64,000 nt of DNA from AC-43 sp963728855 (lineage in GTDB: Bacteria; Actinomycetota; Actinomycetes; Mycobacteriales; Micromonosporaceae), in NCBI GenBank assembly GCA_963728855.1, contig CAVSLN010000004.1, positions 124,001 through 188,000 on the forward strand. Reading direction: 5' to 3'. Positions 1 to 7,964 of the stretch are shown here, in pieces. Position numbers and translations under genes: made by a program. Below the pieces are notes generated by a model. The model saw only the letters and a list, made by a program, of their open reading frames with translations, searched no databases and was not told the origin of the DNA. Positions within the stretch are counted from its first letter, which is position 1; each line of letters starts with the position of its first letter.

Positions 1-482
1 CCGCCGAGCTGGCGCACACCGCGCAGGAGACGCTCGACCGGGACGACGCGTACCGGGCCGAGCTGGCCGCCTGGACGCGCGCGGGGGAGGCGGCGACCGA
101 CGGCGTACCGGTCGCCGCGGGCGGGCCGGCACCGCGCCCGTACGACCTGCTGCCCCGGCGGGACTTCGGCGGCCGGGAACTGGCCGGGCTGCTCGACTAC
201 GAGCGTGAGCCCCTGGTAGCCGTGCTCGGCGCGGCCGGGGACTGGCCGGCCGACCAGGTCCAGGCGGGCCAGGCGCTGCAACGCGTCCTGCTGACCGCCA
301 CCGAGCAGGGGCTGGCCACCTCGATGCTGTCCCAGCCGATAGAGGTACCGGCCGTACGCGAGCAGGTGCGGCTGGCCCTCGGCCGGCGGGGCGCGCCGCA
401 GATGCTGCTCCGCTTCGGGTACGCGCTCACCGTCCACTCGAGCCCCCGCCGGCCCGTCGAGGACGTCCTGCTCCTCAACTGA
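1..482 (+). CDS. Acg-family nitroreductase, C-terminal part (cut by window edge)
   Basis: The reading frame is open from the window edge (first full codon at base 3) to TGA at 480-482, so the N-terminal half lies outside. The visible 159 residues match the C-terminal half of the large (about 330 aa) FMN-binding Acg nitroreductases: an 'RRDFGG' segment, a 'PLVAVLG' strand, 'DQVQAGQALQRVLLTATEQGL', then 'PQMLLRFGYA' close to the end. The same segments occur in the nitroreductases at 40.6-42.8 kb. In mycobacteria Acg proteins belong to the DosR regulon and are thought to sequester or reduce flavin or nitro substrates. The 3' end overlaps the tail of the ackA remnant on the other strand. Confidence 0.85.
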   Translation, partial: AELAHTAQETLDRDDAYRAELAAWTRAGEAATDGVPVAAGGPAPRPYDLLPRRDFGGRELAGLLDYEREPLVAVLGAAGDWPADQVQAGQALQRVLLTATEQGLATSMLSQPIEVPAVREQVRLALGRRGAPQMLLRFGYALTVHSSPRRPVEDVLLLN

Positions 483-583
483 GCAGCTCGGTGACCTCGT
501 CGGCGATCTCGCGCTCCTCGTCGGTCGGGACCACGCACACCGCGACCCAACGACGACGACCCAGCATTGAGCACCAGAATCAT
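475..583 (-). pseudogene. ackA: acetate kinase remnant with large internal deletion
   Basis: Only the two ends of acetate kinase remain. From ATG at 583 the frame reads MILVLNAGSSSL, the family's N-terminal phosphate-binding start. About 40 bases later, in another frame, it reads VCVVPTDEEREIADE and ends at a stop at 475-477, which is the typical C-terminus. Roughly 1.1 kb (over 350 codons) is missing between them and the two ends are out of frame, so no kinase can be made. The ATG overlaps the pta stop (ATGA), the normal coupling for a pta-ackA pair. An intact enzyme would turn acetyl-phosphate plus ADP into acetate and ATP. Whether the deletion is biological or an assembly collapse cannot be told here. 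Confidence 0.85.
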
Positions 584-2658
584 GAAGAACCCGCCTGGAT
601 GGCCGTGATGGCGATGGTGTTGACGATGTCCCGGACGGTCGCGCCTCGGGACAGGTCGTTGACGGGACGGCGCAGCCCTTGCAGCACCGGGCCGATCGCG
701 ACCGCGTGCGCCGAGCGCTGCACCGCCTTGTAGGTGTTGTTGCCGGTGTTCAGGTCGGGGAAGACCAGCACGGTGGCGTGCCCGGCCACCGGGTCGCCGG
801 GCAGCTTGGTGGCCGCCACGTCGGGGTCCACAGCCGCGTCGTACTGGATCGGGCCGGCCACCGCGAGGTCCGGCCGGCGGGCCCGGACCAGCTCGGTCGC
901 GGCGGCCACCTTCGCCACGTCGACCCCGTGCCCGGAGGCGCCGGTCGAGTACGAGAGCATCGCGACCCGGGGCTCGACGTCGAAGCGGGCGGCGGTGTCG
1001 GCGGAGCTGATCGCGATGTCGGCGAGCTGGACGGCGTCGGGGTCGGGGACGACCGCGCAGTCGCCGTACACGAGTACCCGGTCGGCCAGGCACATGAAGA
1101 AGACGCTCGATGCCACCGAGACCTCGGGTACGGTCTTGATGATCTCGAACGCCGGCCGGATGGTCGCCGCCGTCGGGTGTACGGCGCCGGAGACCATCGC
1201 GTCGGCGTACCCCGTGTGCACCATGAGCGTGCCGAAGTAGGTGGGGTCGGCGACCGTGTCGTACGCCTGCCCGACGGTGATTCCCTTGTGGCGCCGCAGG
1301 TCCGCGTACGTGGCCGCGAACTCCTCCCGCCATCCGCTGCTCACCGGGTCGACGAGGTGCGCGCCGGTGAGGTCCACGCCGAGCTCCCGGGCCCGTCGCC
1401 GCAGCAGGTCCGGGTCGCCGAGCAGGGTCAGCTCGGCGACCTGCCGGCGCAGGACGACCTCGGCGGCGCGCAGGATCCGCTCGTCCGTGCCTTCCGGAAG
1501 CACCACGTGCCGGCGGGCCGCGCGGGCCCGCTCGACCAGGCGGTACTCGAACATCAGCGGGGTGACGCGGTCGGCGCGGGCCAGCGCGATCCGGTCGGCC
1601 AGCGGCCCCGCGCCCCCTGCGGACGCCGCGGCCTCGAACGCGCCGAGCGCCGCCTCGACCTTGCGTGGGCTGGTCGCGGACAGCGTGGGGCGGACCCGGC
1701 CGGCGGCGGTGACGGCCGCGAAGCTGTCGTGCGGTACGAGCAGCAGGGCCAGCCCGGTGTGCAGCCGCTCAACGAGCCGGACCGCGCGCGGGTCGGGCTC
1801 CTCGCCGAGGGTGAGCAGGATGCCGGCGAGGGACACCATGCCGGCCGCGTGCGCGGTGTACGCCGCGACGATCACGTCTGCCCGGTCGCCCGGCGTGATG
1901 ACGAGCGCGCCGTCGGCGAGGTGGTCGAGGAAGACCGGGACGGTCGCGCCGCCGACCACGAAGCCGTGCACGTCGCGGGTCAGCGCGGCGTCGTCGCCCA
2001 GCACCTGCTTGGCGCCCAGTGCCGCGGCCACCTCGGCGACGCTCGGGGTGCCCAGCTCGGCGACCTCGGCGACGGCGTACGCGGGCGGGTCCAGCCCGAC
2101 CAGCGCGGCCCGTACCTTGTCCAGCCGGCCGGCCGGTACCCGGTTGACGACCGTGGCGAGCAGCGGGGCGCCCAGCTCGTGCGCCCCGGCACCGACGCGC
2201 TCCACGATCTCGTCCGGCGTACCGGCCCGCCCGTCGACGACCGCGATGAGGGCCGCCCCGAACTCGGCGGCCAGGCGTGCGTCGAATCCGGGATCGTGCG
2301 GCAGTCCGCGGCGCTGCCGCACGGTACCGTCGTCCGGATCGAGGTCGCCGCCGACGACCACGACGGCGTCGCAGCCGGTGGCCACCGCCCGGTACCGTTC
2401 AACGATGAGCCCGGCCAGATCGTCGGTCTGCCCGGCGGCGAGCAGCTCCAGCGCCGTGTCCGGACTGACACCGTACGGGTCGGCCGCGATGCGGTAGCGC
2501 CGGCGTAGCAGCTCCAGCAGCGGGTCGGACTCCTGCGCGATCGGCCGGAACGCGGCCAGCCGCTCGGCCCGGCGGGACAGCAGCTCGGCCACGCCCAGCG
2601 CGACGAGCGACTTGCCGGCCGACGGATCCAGCCCGGCGACGTAGACACTGCGCGCCAT
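580..2658 (-). CDS. pta: phosphate acetyltransferase (long form)
   Basis: 692 aa from ATG 2658 with GGAGG eight bases upstream; an in-frame start 33 bases earlier lacks such a site. The N-terminal region (about 1-330) has the P-loop/DRTGG-type fold of long Pta proteins (start MARSVYVAGLDPSAGKS). The C-terminal catalytic domain contains 'HVVLPEGTDERILRAA', 'DAMVSGAVHPTAATIRPA' and 'FPDLNTGNNTYKAVQRSA'. Length is normal for the long form (about 690-715). It interconverts acetyl-CoA plus phosphate and acetyl-phosphate. It lies between xfp (34 bp upstream) and ackA (ATGA overlap) in a phosphoketolase-type acetate operon whose other two members are broken, so its substrate supply is in doubt. No lesion was seen in pta itself. 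Confidence 0.93.
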   Translation of the reverse strand: MARSVYVAGLDPSAGKSLVALGVAELLSRRAERLAAFRPIAQESDPLLELLRRRYRIAADPYGVSPDTALELLAAGQTDDLAGLIVERYRAVATGCDAVVVVGGDLDPDDGTVRQRRGLPHDPGFDARLAAEFGAALIAVVDGRAGTPDEIVERVGAGAHELGAPLLATVVNRVPAGRLDKVRAALVGLDPPAYAVAEVAELGTPSVAEVAAALGAKQVLGDDAALTRDVHGFVVGGATVPVFLDHLADGALVITPGDRADVIVAAYTAHAAGMVSLAGILLTLGEEPDPRAVRLVERLHTGLALLLVPHDSFAAVTAAGRVRPTLSATSPRKVEAALGAFEAAASAGGAGPLADRIALARADRVTPLMFEYRLVERARAARRHVVLPEGTDERILRAAEVVLRRQVAELTLLGDPDLLRRRARELGVDLTGAHLVDPVSSGWREEFAATYADLRRHKGITVGQAYDTVADPTYFGTLMVHTGYADAMVSGAVHPTAATIRPAFEIIKTVPEVSVASSVFFMCLADRVLVYGDCAVVPDPDAVQLADIAISSADTAARFDVEPRVAMLSYSTGASGHGVDVAKVAAATELVRARRPDLAVAGPIQYDAAVDPDVAATKLPGDPVAGHATVLVFPDLNTGNNTYKAVQRSAHAVAIGPVLQGLRRPVNDLSRGATVRDIVNTIAITAIQAGSS

Positions 2659-2692
2659 GGGATCCTCCGCGTTCGCTCCGCCGCGCGCCACG

Positions 2693-4474
2693 CTACCGCG
2701 CGGCCGGCCAGTGCCAGTCGCGTACCTCGGGCAGGTCCTCGCCGGTACGGCGGACGTAGTCGTGGTGTTCGGTGCGCTTGTCCACCATCAGCTGCCGTAG
2801 CGTGGCGGCGCGTCGGGCCAGTCCGGGTACCCGGTCGATGACTCCATGACGAGGTGGAAGCGGTCCATGTCGTTGAGCACGAGCATGTCGAACGGCGTGG
2901 TGGTGGTGCCTTCCTCCTTGTATCCGCGTACGTGGATGTTGGTGTGGTTGGCGCAGGGCCCGGGTCACCTTGAGCCATTTGGCGTGCTGGTTGAACATCG
3001 AGTCGACGATGTGCACGAACGCTTCGTAGCACGAGAACAGGCCGTGCCGGCCGGTCAGCAGGTAGCCCTCCAGCCAGCCCTGGCAGGTGTGCTCGGACAG
3101 CATCTCCAGCACCCGCCCGCTGCGGGCGAGGTGCTGGTCGTAGGGGTCGATGTCGGCGCGCCACACCTTGTCGGTGGCCTCCAGCACGGCGTCGAGCCGG
3201 TTGGACTCGGTCTCGTCGGGGCCGACCAGGCGGATGTTGTGGTGGGCGGCGTTGGCCCGGATGACGTCGCGCAGCCAGCCGCCCAGCACCCGGGTCGCCT
3301 CGGCGGTGTCGCCGGCCTTCACGCCGTACTCGCGGAAGTCGGGCAGGTCCAGGTCGCGGGTCAGCCGGCCGCCGTTGGCGTGCGGGCTCGCGCCCATCCG
3401 CAGGTCGCCGGTGGGCAACCAGTCCACAATGGACGCCACCGGCGCCCCGTCGGACCCGAACAGCTCCCGCGGGCGGTAGGAGCGCATCCAGTCCTCGAGC
3501 GCGGCAAGGTGCTTCGTGTCGCCGCGCGCGGCGGTCAGCGGTACCTGGTGCGCCCGCCACGTCCCCTCGACCGGCTTGCCGTCGACCTGCTTCGGTCCGG
3601 TCCAGCCCTTGGGGGTACGCAGCACGATCACCGGCCACTGTGGACGGTCGGTCACGCCCTCCTCCCGAGCCTGGCGCTGGATCTCGGCGATCACGTCGCA
3701 GGTCTCGTCCAGCGTGGCGGCGAAGCGCTGGTGCATGGTGGCCGGGTCGGCGCCGTCGACGAGGTACGGCCGGTACCCGTACCCGCGCAGCAGCGCCGCC
3801 AGTTCGTCGTCGCCGATCCGGGCCAGGATGGTCGGGTTGGCGATCTTGTACCCGTTGAGGTGCAGGATGGGCAGCACCGCCCCGTCGCCGGCCGGGTCGA
3901 GGAACTTGTTGGAGTGCCACGCGGTGGCCAGCGGCCCGGTCTCGGCCTCGCCGTCGCCGACCACGCAGGCGACCACGAGGTCGGGGTTGTCGAACGCGGC
4001 CCCGTACGCGTGCGCCAGCGAGTACCCCAGCTCGCCACCCTCATGGATCGAGCCGGGCGTCTCCGGCGCCACGTGCGACGGGATCCCGCCGGGGAAGGAG
4101 AACTGCTTGAACAGCCGGCGCATCCCGGCCACGTCGCGCCCGACGTTCGGGTAGACCTCGCTGTAGGTGCCCTCCAGCCACACGTTGGCCACCAGGCCCG
4201 GCCCGCCGTGCCCCGGCCCGGTCACGTAGATCATCTTCTGTTGGCGGGCGGCGATGACCCGGTTCAGGTGGGCGTAGACGAAGTTGAGGCCGGGTGTGGT
4301 GCCCCAGTGCCCGAGCAGCCGCGGCTTGACGTGCTCGGGCAGCAGCGACTCGGCCAGCAACGGGTTGTCCATCAGGTAGATCTGGCCGACCGACAGGTAG
4401 TTGGCCGCGCGCCAGTACCCGTCGATCCGGGCCAGTTCCTCGGCGCCCAGCGGCGTCGCGGTGAGGGTGTGCAT
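2693..4474 (-). pseudogene. xfp: phosphoketolase with internal deletion and frameshift
   Basis: ATG 4474 follows a GGAG site. About 490 residues are normal for Xfp (YLSVGQIYLMDN, GPGHGGPGLVANVWLEGTY, VGDGEAETGPLATAWHSNKF), up to MFNQHAKWLKV. The reading then jumps, in another frame, to NHTNIHVRGYKEEGTTTTPF; an intact protein has roughly 200 residues here. A second slip ('atggagtcatc' where 'atggaggtcatc' is expected, about base 2842) restores VIDRVPGLARRA through to the stop. The missing part includes most of the pyrimidine-binding domain needed for the thiamine diphosphate reaction. The intact enzyme splits fructose-6-P or xylulose-5-P into acetyl-phosphate and an aldose phosphate. First gene of the xfp-pta-ackA unit, downstream of two GGGACC boxes. 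Confidence 0.85.
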
Positions 4475-4580
4475 GGCGTCTCCTCATCCGTTGCTGTCTC
4501 GGCCTGCTACCCGCCGCCACCACGGTCATACCCCGATGACCGCCCGGCGTCCGCGAACAGCCTCGCGGCCCTGCCGCACC

Positions 4581-4592
4581 GGACCTAGGGCC
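4581..4592. promoter_or_regulatory. weak DevR/DosR-like box (GGACCTAGGGCC)
   Basis: An imperfect palindrome 29 bases from a better copy at 4610, upstream of the phosphoketolase start at 4474. Paired sites at about this distance are common for DosR-type regulators. Weak on its own. Confidence 0.4.
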
Positions 4593-4609
4593 GCTGCGAC
4601 CGGCCGCCC

Positions 4610-4623
4610 GGGACCTTCGGCCC
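4610..4623. promoter_or_regulatory. DevR/DosR-like box (GGGACCTTCGGCCC)
   Basis: Exact match to the consensus that recurs across this island, about 135 bases upstream of the xfp start. It fits the mycobacterial DosR core GGGACTTNNGNCCC except C for T at position 6. That a DevR-type regulator binds it is an inference. Confidence 0.65.
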
Positions 4624-4639
4624 GGCGGCCGGGGGCCGG

Positions 4640-4867
4640 TCAGCCGGGCGCGGGGCCAGAGTATCGAGCGTCCGGCGTACCTCGCGCAGCAGCTCCGGCG
4701 ACTGTCGGCAGGCGCCACCCTTGGGGTTGGCGCCGAGGCGTCCGGGAACCGAGCGGACGGTGCGGGGTGCCGGGGCCGGCGAACCGGCGGGCCACCGTGC
4801 GGCCGGTCGCGATCGCGCCGCCGATGGTGAGCCCGGTCGTATACCAGAACATCTGCCAGGTGCGCAT
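4640..4867 (-). CDS. small membrane-like protein of unknown function (75 aa)
   Basis: ATG 4867 is preceded by a strong GGGGGAGG site, which is the main reason to call it. The N-terminus MRTWQMFWYTTGLTIGGAIATGR could be one short membrane segment. The rest is basic and rich in Pro, Gly and Arg (RRFAGPG, SRTPRRQP) and low in complexity. It lies 87 bases after the lycopene cyclase stop on the same strand and could end the same transcript. No family recognised; the long basic tail could be wrong if the real stop lies elsewhere. Confidence 0.45.
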   Translation of the reverse strand: MRTWQMFWYTTGLTIGGAIATGRTVARRFAGPGTPHRPLGSRTPRRQPQGWRLPTVAGAAARGTPDARYSGPAPG

Positions 4868-4954
4868 GGCTACCTCCCCCGGGTGCGGGAAAGCCTTACC
4901 CTTCAACGTTTCGCGCCGGTGGCCGGACGGGGCAGGGCCGATCGGCCGGATCGG

Positions 4955-6154
4955 TCAGGTAGACCGGTGCAGTCCGCGCCGGGTGAGTGCCCGCAGGTAC
5001 GGCAGCGGTGGCAGCGAGGCGATGAGGCGCAGCTCGTCCGGTACCCCGGTTTCCTCGTCGAGGAAGCGCAGCACCCGCTCGGCGGGGTTGGCCCGGAACA
5101 GCCGGGCGAACGCCTCCTCCAGGCGCGCCGGCTCCCGGTCGAGGACGTCGAGCAGCACGGCGTCGAGCACCCTGTGCCGGCGCCGCGGGCGGGGCACGTC
5201 GAAGGGGTGCCCGCATCGGGCCAGCGAGCCGGCGACCGCCGCGCTGTCCCGCTGGATGCGCTGGTACGCGTACCCGGTGCTGGCCTTCACCAGCCCGGCC
5301 GCGGCACCGATCCGCAGGATCCGCCGGCCGGCCCGGGCCGGTGGCCGGGTGCGCAGCGGCAGGACGGCCGACTCGGTCCGCAGGATCGCGTAGCCCCCGC
5401 TGTGTAGGACGTCGTGCAGGTACCCGTCGAGCGCCTCGGCGCGCGCGTTGACCGTCGGGGTATGGCCGTGCCGCGGGACGAACGCGGTCAGCTCGACCAG
5501 GGCGCGGTAGGGGTCATCCGGCAGCACATAGACAAATCTCGACCCGTCGTCCTGCGGGGTACGGAAGTCGAACAGCACCGGGACGTCCGGGTCGAACACC
5601 GGCTCGGCGCAACGCACCGCCCAGCCGGTGAAGGCCAGGCGCGCGTCGTCGGGCGTACCGGGCGGGGGCGGGCTCACGCTGTCGAACACCCACCTGGCAG
5701 AGATCGACCGCCCGTCCACCGTCACCGTGGCACCGTCGGGGCCGTCGCACACCCGCTCCACCCGCCCGGTCGTGAACCGGAACCCCGGGCAGCCTGCGGC
5801 CAGGCCCCGCGCCACCCGGGACAGGTCGGGCCGGCGGGCCACCCGGTAGCGGTACGGGCCGAGCGGCAGCACCCGCGGAACTCCGCCCGCGTGGACGCGG
5901 ACCCGCGCGTAGGTGCGCGTCACCGCCGCGTCGAGCAGGCCGGGCTCGGCGGACCAGAAGCCCCAGGACAGGGCCGCCGGCCACGCCTGCGGATCGTCGA
6001 CGACGAGGACCGACCGGTCGGCCCAGCCGCCGGCCGCGAGGTGCGCGACGAGGGACAGGCCGCTGAGGCCGCCGCCGGCGACCACCGCGTCCAGCACCCC
6101 GCCCAGGCCGGCCCCGACGAACACCCGGTCCGTACGGCCGCGGATGGTACGCAC
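4955..6154 (-). CDS. crtY: lycopene beta-cyclase (CrtY/CrtL type flavoprotein)
   Basis: 399 aa from a GTG one base after the crtB stop; a GTG just before LDAVVAGGG is an alternative start. The N-terminal FAD-binding motif is 'DAVVAGGGLSGLSLVAHLA'. Other family marks are 'WGFWSAEPG', 'VFDSVSPPPPG', 'FVYVLPDDPYRALVELTAF' and the conserved C-terminal 'GLVKASTGYAYQRIQRDS'. It is expected to cyclise the psi ends of lycopene to beta-carotene rings at the membrane using reduced flavin. Direct coupling to crtB supports the role. No desaturase (crtI) or GGPP synthase lies nearby, so the rest of the pathway must be elsewhere. Confidence 0.88.
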   Translation of the reverse strand: MRTIRGRTDRVFVGAGLGGVLDAVVAGGGLSGLSLVAHLAAGGWADRSVLVVDDPQAWPAALSWGFWSAEPGLLDAAVTRTYARVRVHAGGVPRVLPLGPYRYRVARRPDLSRVARGLAAGCPGFRFTTGRVERVCDGPDGATVTVDGRSISARWVFDSVSPPPPGTPDDARLAFTGWAVRCAEPVFDPDVPVLFDFRTPQDDGSRFVYVLPDDPYRALVELTAFVPRHGHTPTVNARAEALDGYLHDVLHSGGYAILRTESAVLPLRTRPPARAGRRILRIGAAAGLVKASTGYAYQRIQRDSAAVAGSLARCGHPFDVPRPRRRHRVLDAVLLDVLDREPARLEEAFARLFRANPAERVLRFLDEETGVPDELRLIASLPPLPYLRALTRRGLHRST

Positions 6155-6155
6155 G

Positions 6156-7073
6156 TCAACCCGGCTCTCCCGGCAGCCGGCGCACCGGTCGGCCGGGTGG
6201 GGTCAGCAGGCTCGCCACGGCGACCGCGACCCGGCGCCGGTTCGGTACGGTGGCCCGCCGCGCCAACACGTCGTACCCGGCGCGGACCACCTCGTCGAGG
6301 ATGCAGCCGTAGAGCCGGTAGGCGGTACGGACGCAGGCCTGCGAGGCCGGTGCGAGCATCGGGATGCCGGGCGCGGCCCGGCGGTAGTGCTCGCGGGCGC
6401 GGTCCACCTCGAAGGCGATGAGCCGGCGCACCTCACCGGTCGCGGCCGGCAGCTCGTCGCGCGTCACCCCGAACTCGGCCAGGTCCTTCAGCGGCAGGTA
6501 GAGCCGGCCCCGGTCGAGGTCCTCGCCGACATCGCGGATGAAGTTGGTGAGCTGGAAGGCCAGGCCGAGCTGCCGGGCCGGTTCGCGGGCGGCGGCGAGG
6601 TCCCGGGCGCCGAGGACCGGCAGCATCATCGTCCCGATCGCGGCGGCCGACCCTTCCATGTACGCCAGCAGGTCGTCGTACGTCTCGTACTCGGTGACGG
6701 TCAGGTCCATGGCCATCGACCGGAGGAACGCGGTGAAGTCCGCGTGGTCGAGGTCGAACCGCTCGATGGTGTGCAGCACCGCCGGGAGTACCGGGCCGTC
6801 CACCGGCCCACCGGCCAGCGCCACGGTGAACCGGTCCGTCCAGTCCGTGAGCCGAGCTTCCCGGTCGGCACGCGAGGCGCCGTCGAAGGCGTCCACGATC
6901 TCGTCGGTGTACCGGGAGAAGCCGTACAGGGCGTGCACGTGTGGGCGCTTCCACGCGGGGAGCAGCCGGGTGGCGAGGTAGTACGTGCGCCCGTGGGCCC
7001 GGTGCAGGATGCGGCACTGCTCGTACGACGCGGCCAGGCTCGGGCCCGACCGGTCGCTGCGGTGACTGGCCAT
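6156..7073 (-). CDS. crtB: phytoene synthase
   Basis: 305 aa. ATG 7073 is chosen because GGAGG lies nine bases upstream (caaggaggcgtaccg); an upstream in-frame extension has no such site. It carries the squalene/phytoene synthase signatures: 'RTYYLATRLLP', the first Asp-rich motif 'YGFSRYTDEIVDAFD' and the second 'QLTNFIRDVGEDLDRGRLYLP'. It condenses two geranylgeranyl diphosphates to phytoene. The downstream lycopene cyclase starts one base after its stop. Upstream on the same strand is the ABC permease (108-bp gap). Carotenoid genes in this neighbourhood suggest pigment synthesis tied to the same stress response. Confidence 0.92.
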   Translation of the reverse strand: MASHRSDRSGPSLAASYEQCRILHRAHGRTYYLATRLLPAWKRPHVHALYGFSRYTDEIVDAFDGASRADREARLTDWTDRFTVALAGGPVDGPVLPAVLHTIERFDLDHADFTAFLRSMAMDLTVTEYETYDDLLAYMEGSAAAIGTMMLPVLGARDLAAAREPARQLGLAFQLTNFIRDVGEDLDRGRLYLPLKDLAEFGVTRDELPAATGEVRRLIAFEVDRAREHYRRAAPGIPMLAPASQACVRTAYRLYGCILDEVVRAGYDVLARRATVPNRRRVAVAVASLLTPPGRPVRRLPGEPG

Positions 7074-7181
7074 CGGTACGCCTCCTTGGAGTGCTGCCTC
7101 CATGCTCCCGGTGCGGCGTACCGGCGCGGTCGGGCTGCCCGGCCTCATCGCTGGGGGCTTTGGTCCTGAAGACGGCGCCAG

Positions 7182-7964
7182 CTACGGGGCGGGCTCCCGG
7201 TGCCGGGCCCGTAGCGTCGCGAGGGCGAGCAGGCCCGCGGTGGCGGCCAGGGATACGGCGACGGCGGCCGGGTACTCGCCGGCCGGGGTACCGGTGAGCA
7301 GCGCGGCCGGGGCGCGCATGAGGTTGCTCGGCAGCCAGTGCGCCACCGGCCTGACGACGCCGGCGAGCGGCAGGACGAGCAGCAGGACGACGATGGCGAT
7401 CCCGGCGGTGGCCAGGGTGCCGCGGGCGAACGTGGCGGCCACGGCCACCACGGCCACGGCGAAGGCGAGGAACACCGCCTCGTACAGCACGCCGAGCAGC
7501 ATCCGCCCGGCGGGCAGGCCGCCGAGCACCAGGCCGGTCTCCAGCCAGGCGGCCGCGGTGCCGAGCAGGTACGCGACGAGGGCGGCGGCCGTACCGGCGG
7601 CGAACCGGGGCCAGATCAGCGCGAACGGCCCGGGCGCCCGGGTGCGGTAGAACGTGGCCAGGCCGCGCCGGGTGTCGTACGACAGCCCGCCGGCCACCAC
7701 GACGATCAGCACGAGCAGGCCGGTCTGGCTGCCGTTGCTGACGAAGTTGACGATGCCGTCCGCGGGCCGGGCCGGCGGTGCGATGATCTGCACGCCGGAG
7801 GAGCCCAGCTTCGCCAGCTGCGTCAGGTACTTGGCGAGCAGCGGCCCGGTGAAGCCGAAGAACAGGTACACCAGGATCAGCCCCAGGCCGCGCGGGGAGC
7901 GGGTCATCCGCAGCCACTCCAGCCGCCACGGGCCCATCCGGCTCTTCGGCAACTTATCCGGCAT
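7182..7964 (-). CDS. ABC exporter permease (ABC-2 type)
   Basis: 260 aa from ATG 7964, whose first codons overlap the TAA of the ATPase gene (ATGCCGGATAAG); a GTG nine bases upstream is possible. Hydrophobic segments: 'GLGLILVYLFFGFTGPLLA', 'GLLVLIVVVAGGLSYD', 'AAALVAYLLGTAAAWL', 'LYEAVFLAFAVAVVAVAATFA', 'IAIVVLLLVLPLAGVV', and a last one near the C-terminus. About six helices and no periplasmic binding protein nearby suit an ABC-2 exporter. 'YDTRRGLATFYRTRAPGPFALIWPRF' between helices 2 and 3 is typical of these permeases. Substrate unknown; the partner is the fused ATPase upstream. Confidence 0.82.
   Translation of the reverse strand: MPDKLPKSRMGPWRLEWLRMTRSPRGLGLILVYLFFGFTGPLLAKYLTQLAKLGSSGVQIIAPPARPADGIVNFVSNGSQTGLLVLIVVVAGGLSYDTRRGLATFYRTRAPGPFALIWPRFAAGTAAALVAYLLGTAAAWLETGLVLGGLPAGRMLLGVLYEAVFLAFAVAVVAVAATFARGTLATAGIAIVVLLLVLPLAGVVRPVAHWLPSNLMRAPAALLTGTPAGEYPAAVAVSLAATAGLLALATLRARHREPAP

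Noticed and set aside
679..2508. Long plus-strand open frame opposite pta
   Set aside because: It is a high-GC antisense shadow: low-complexity Arg/Gly/Val composition, no ribosome site, and pta on the other strand has clear family motifs. The same applies to the long frames opposite xfp, the V-ATPase, hydrogenase and GH92 genes.
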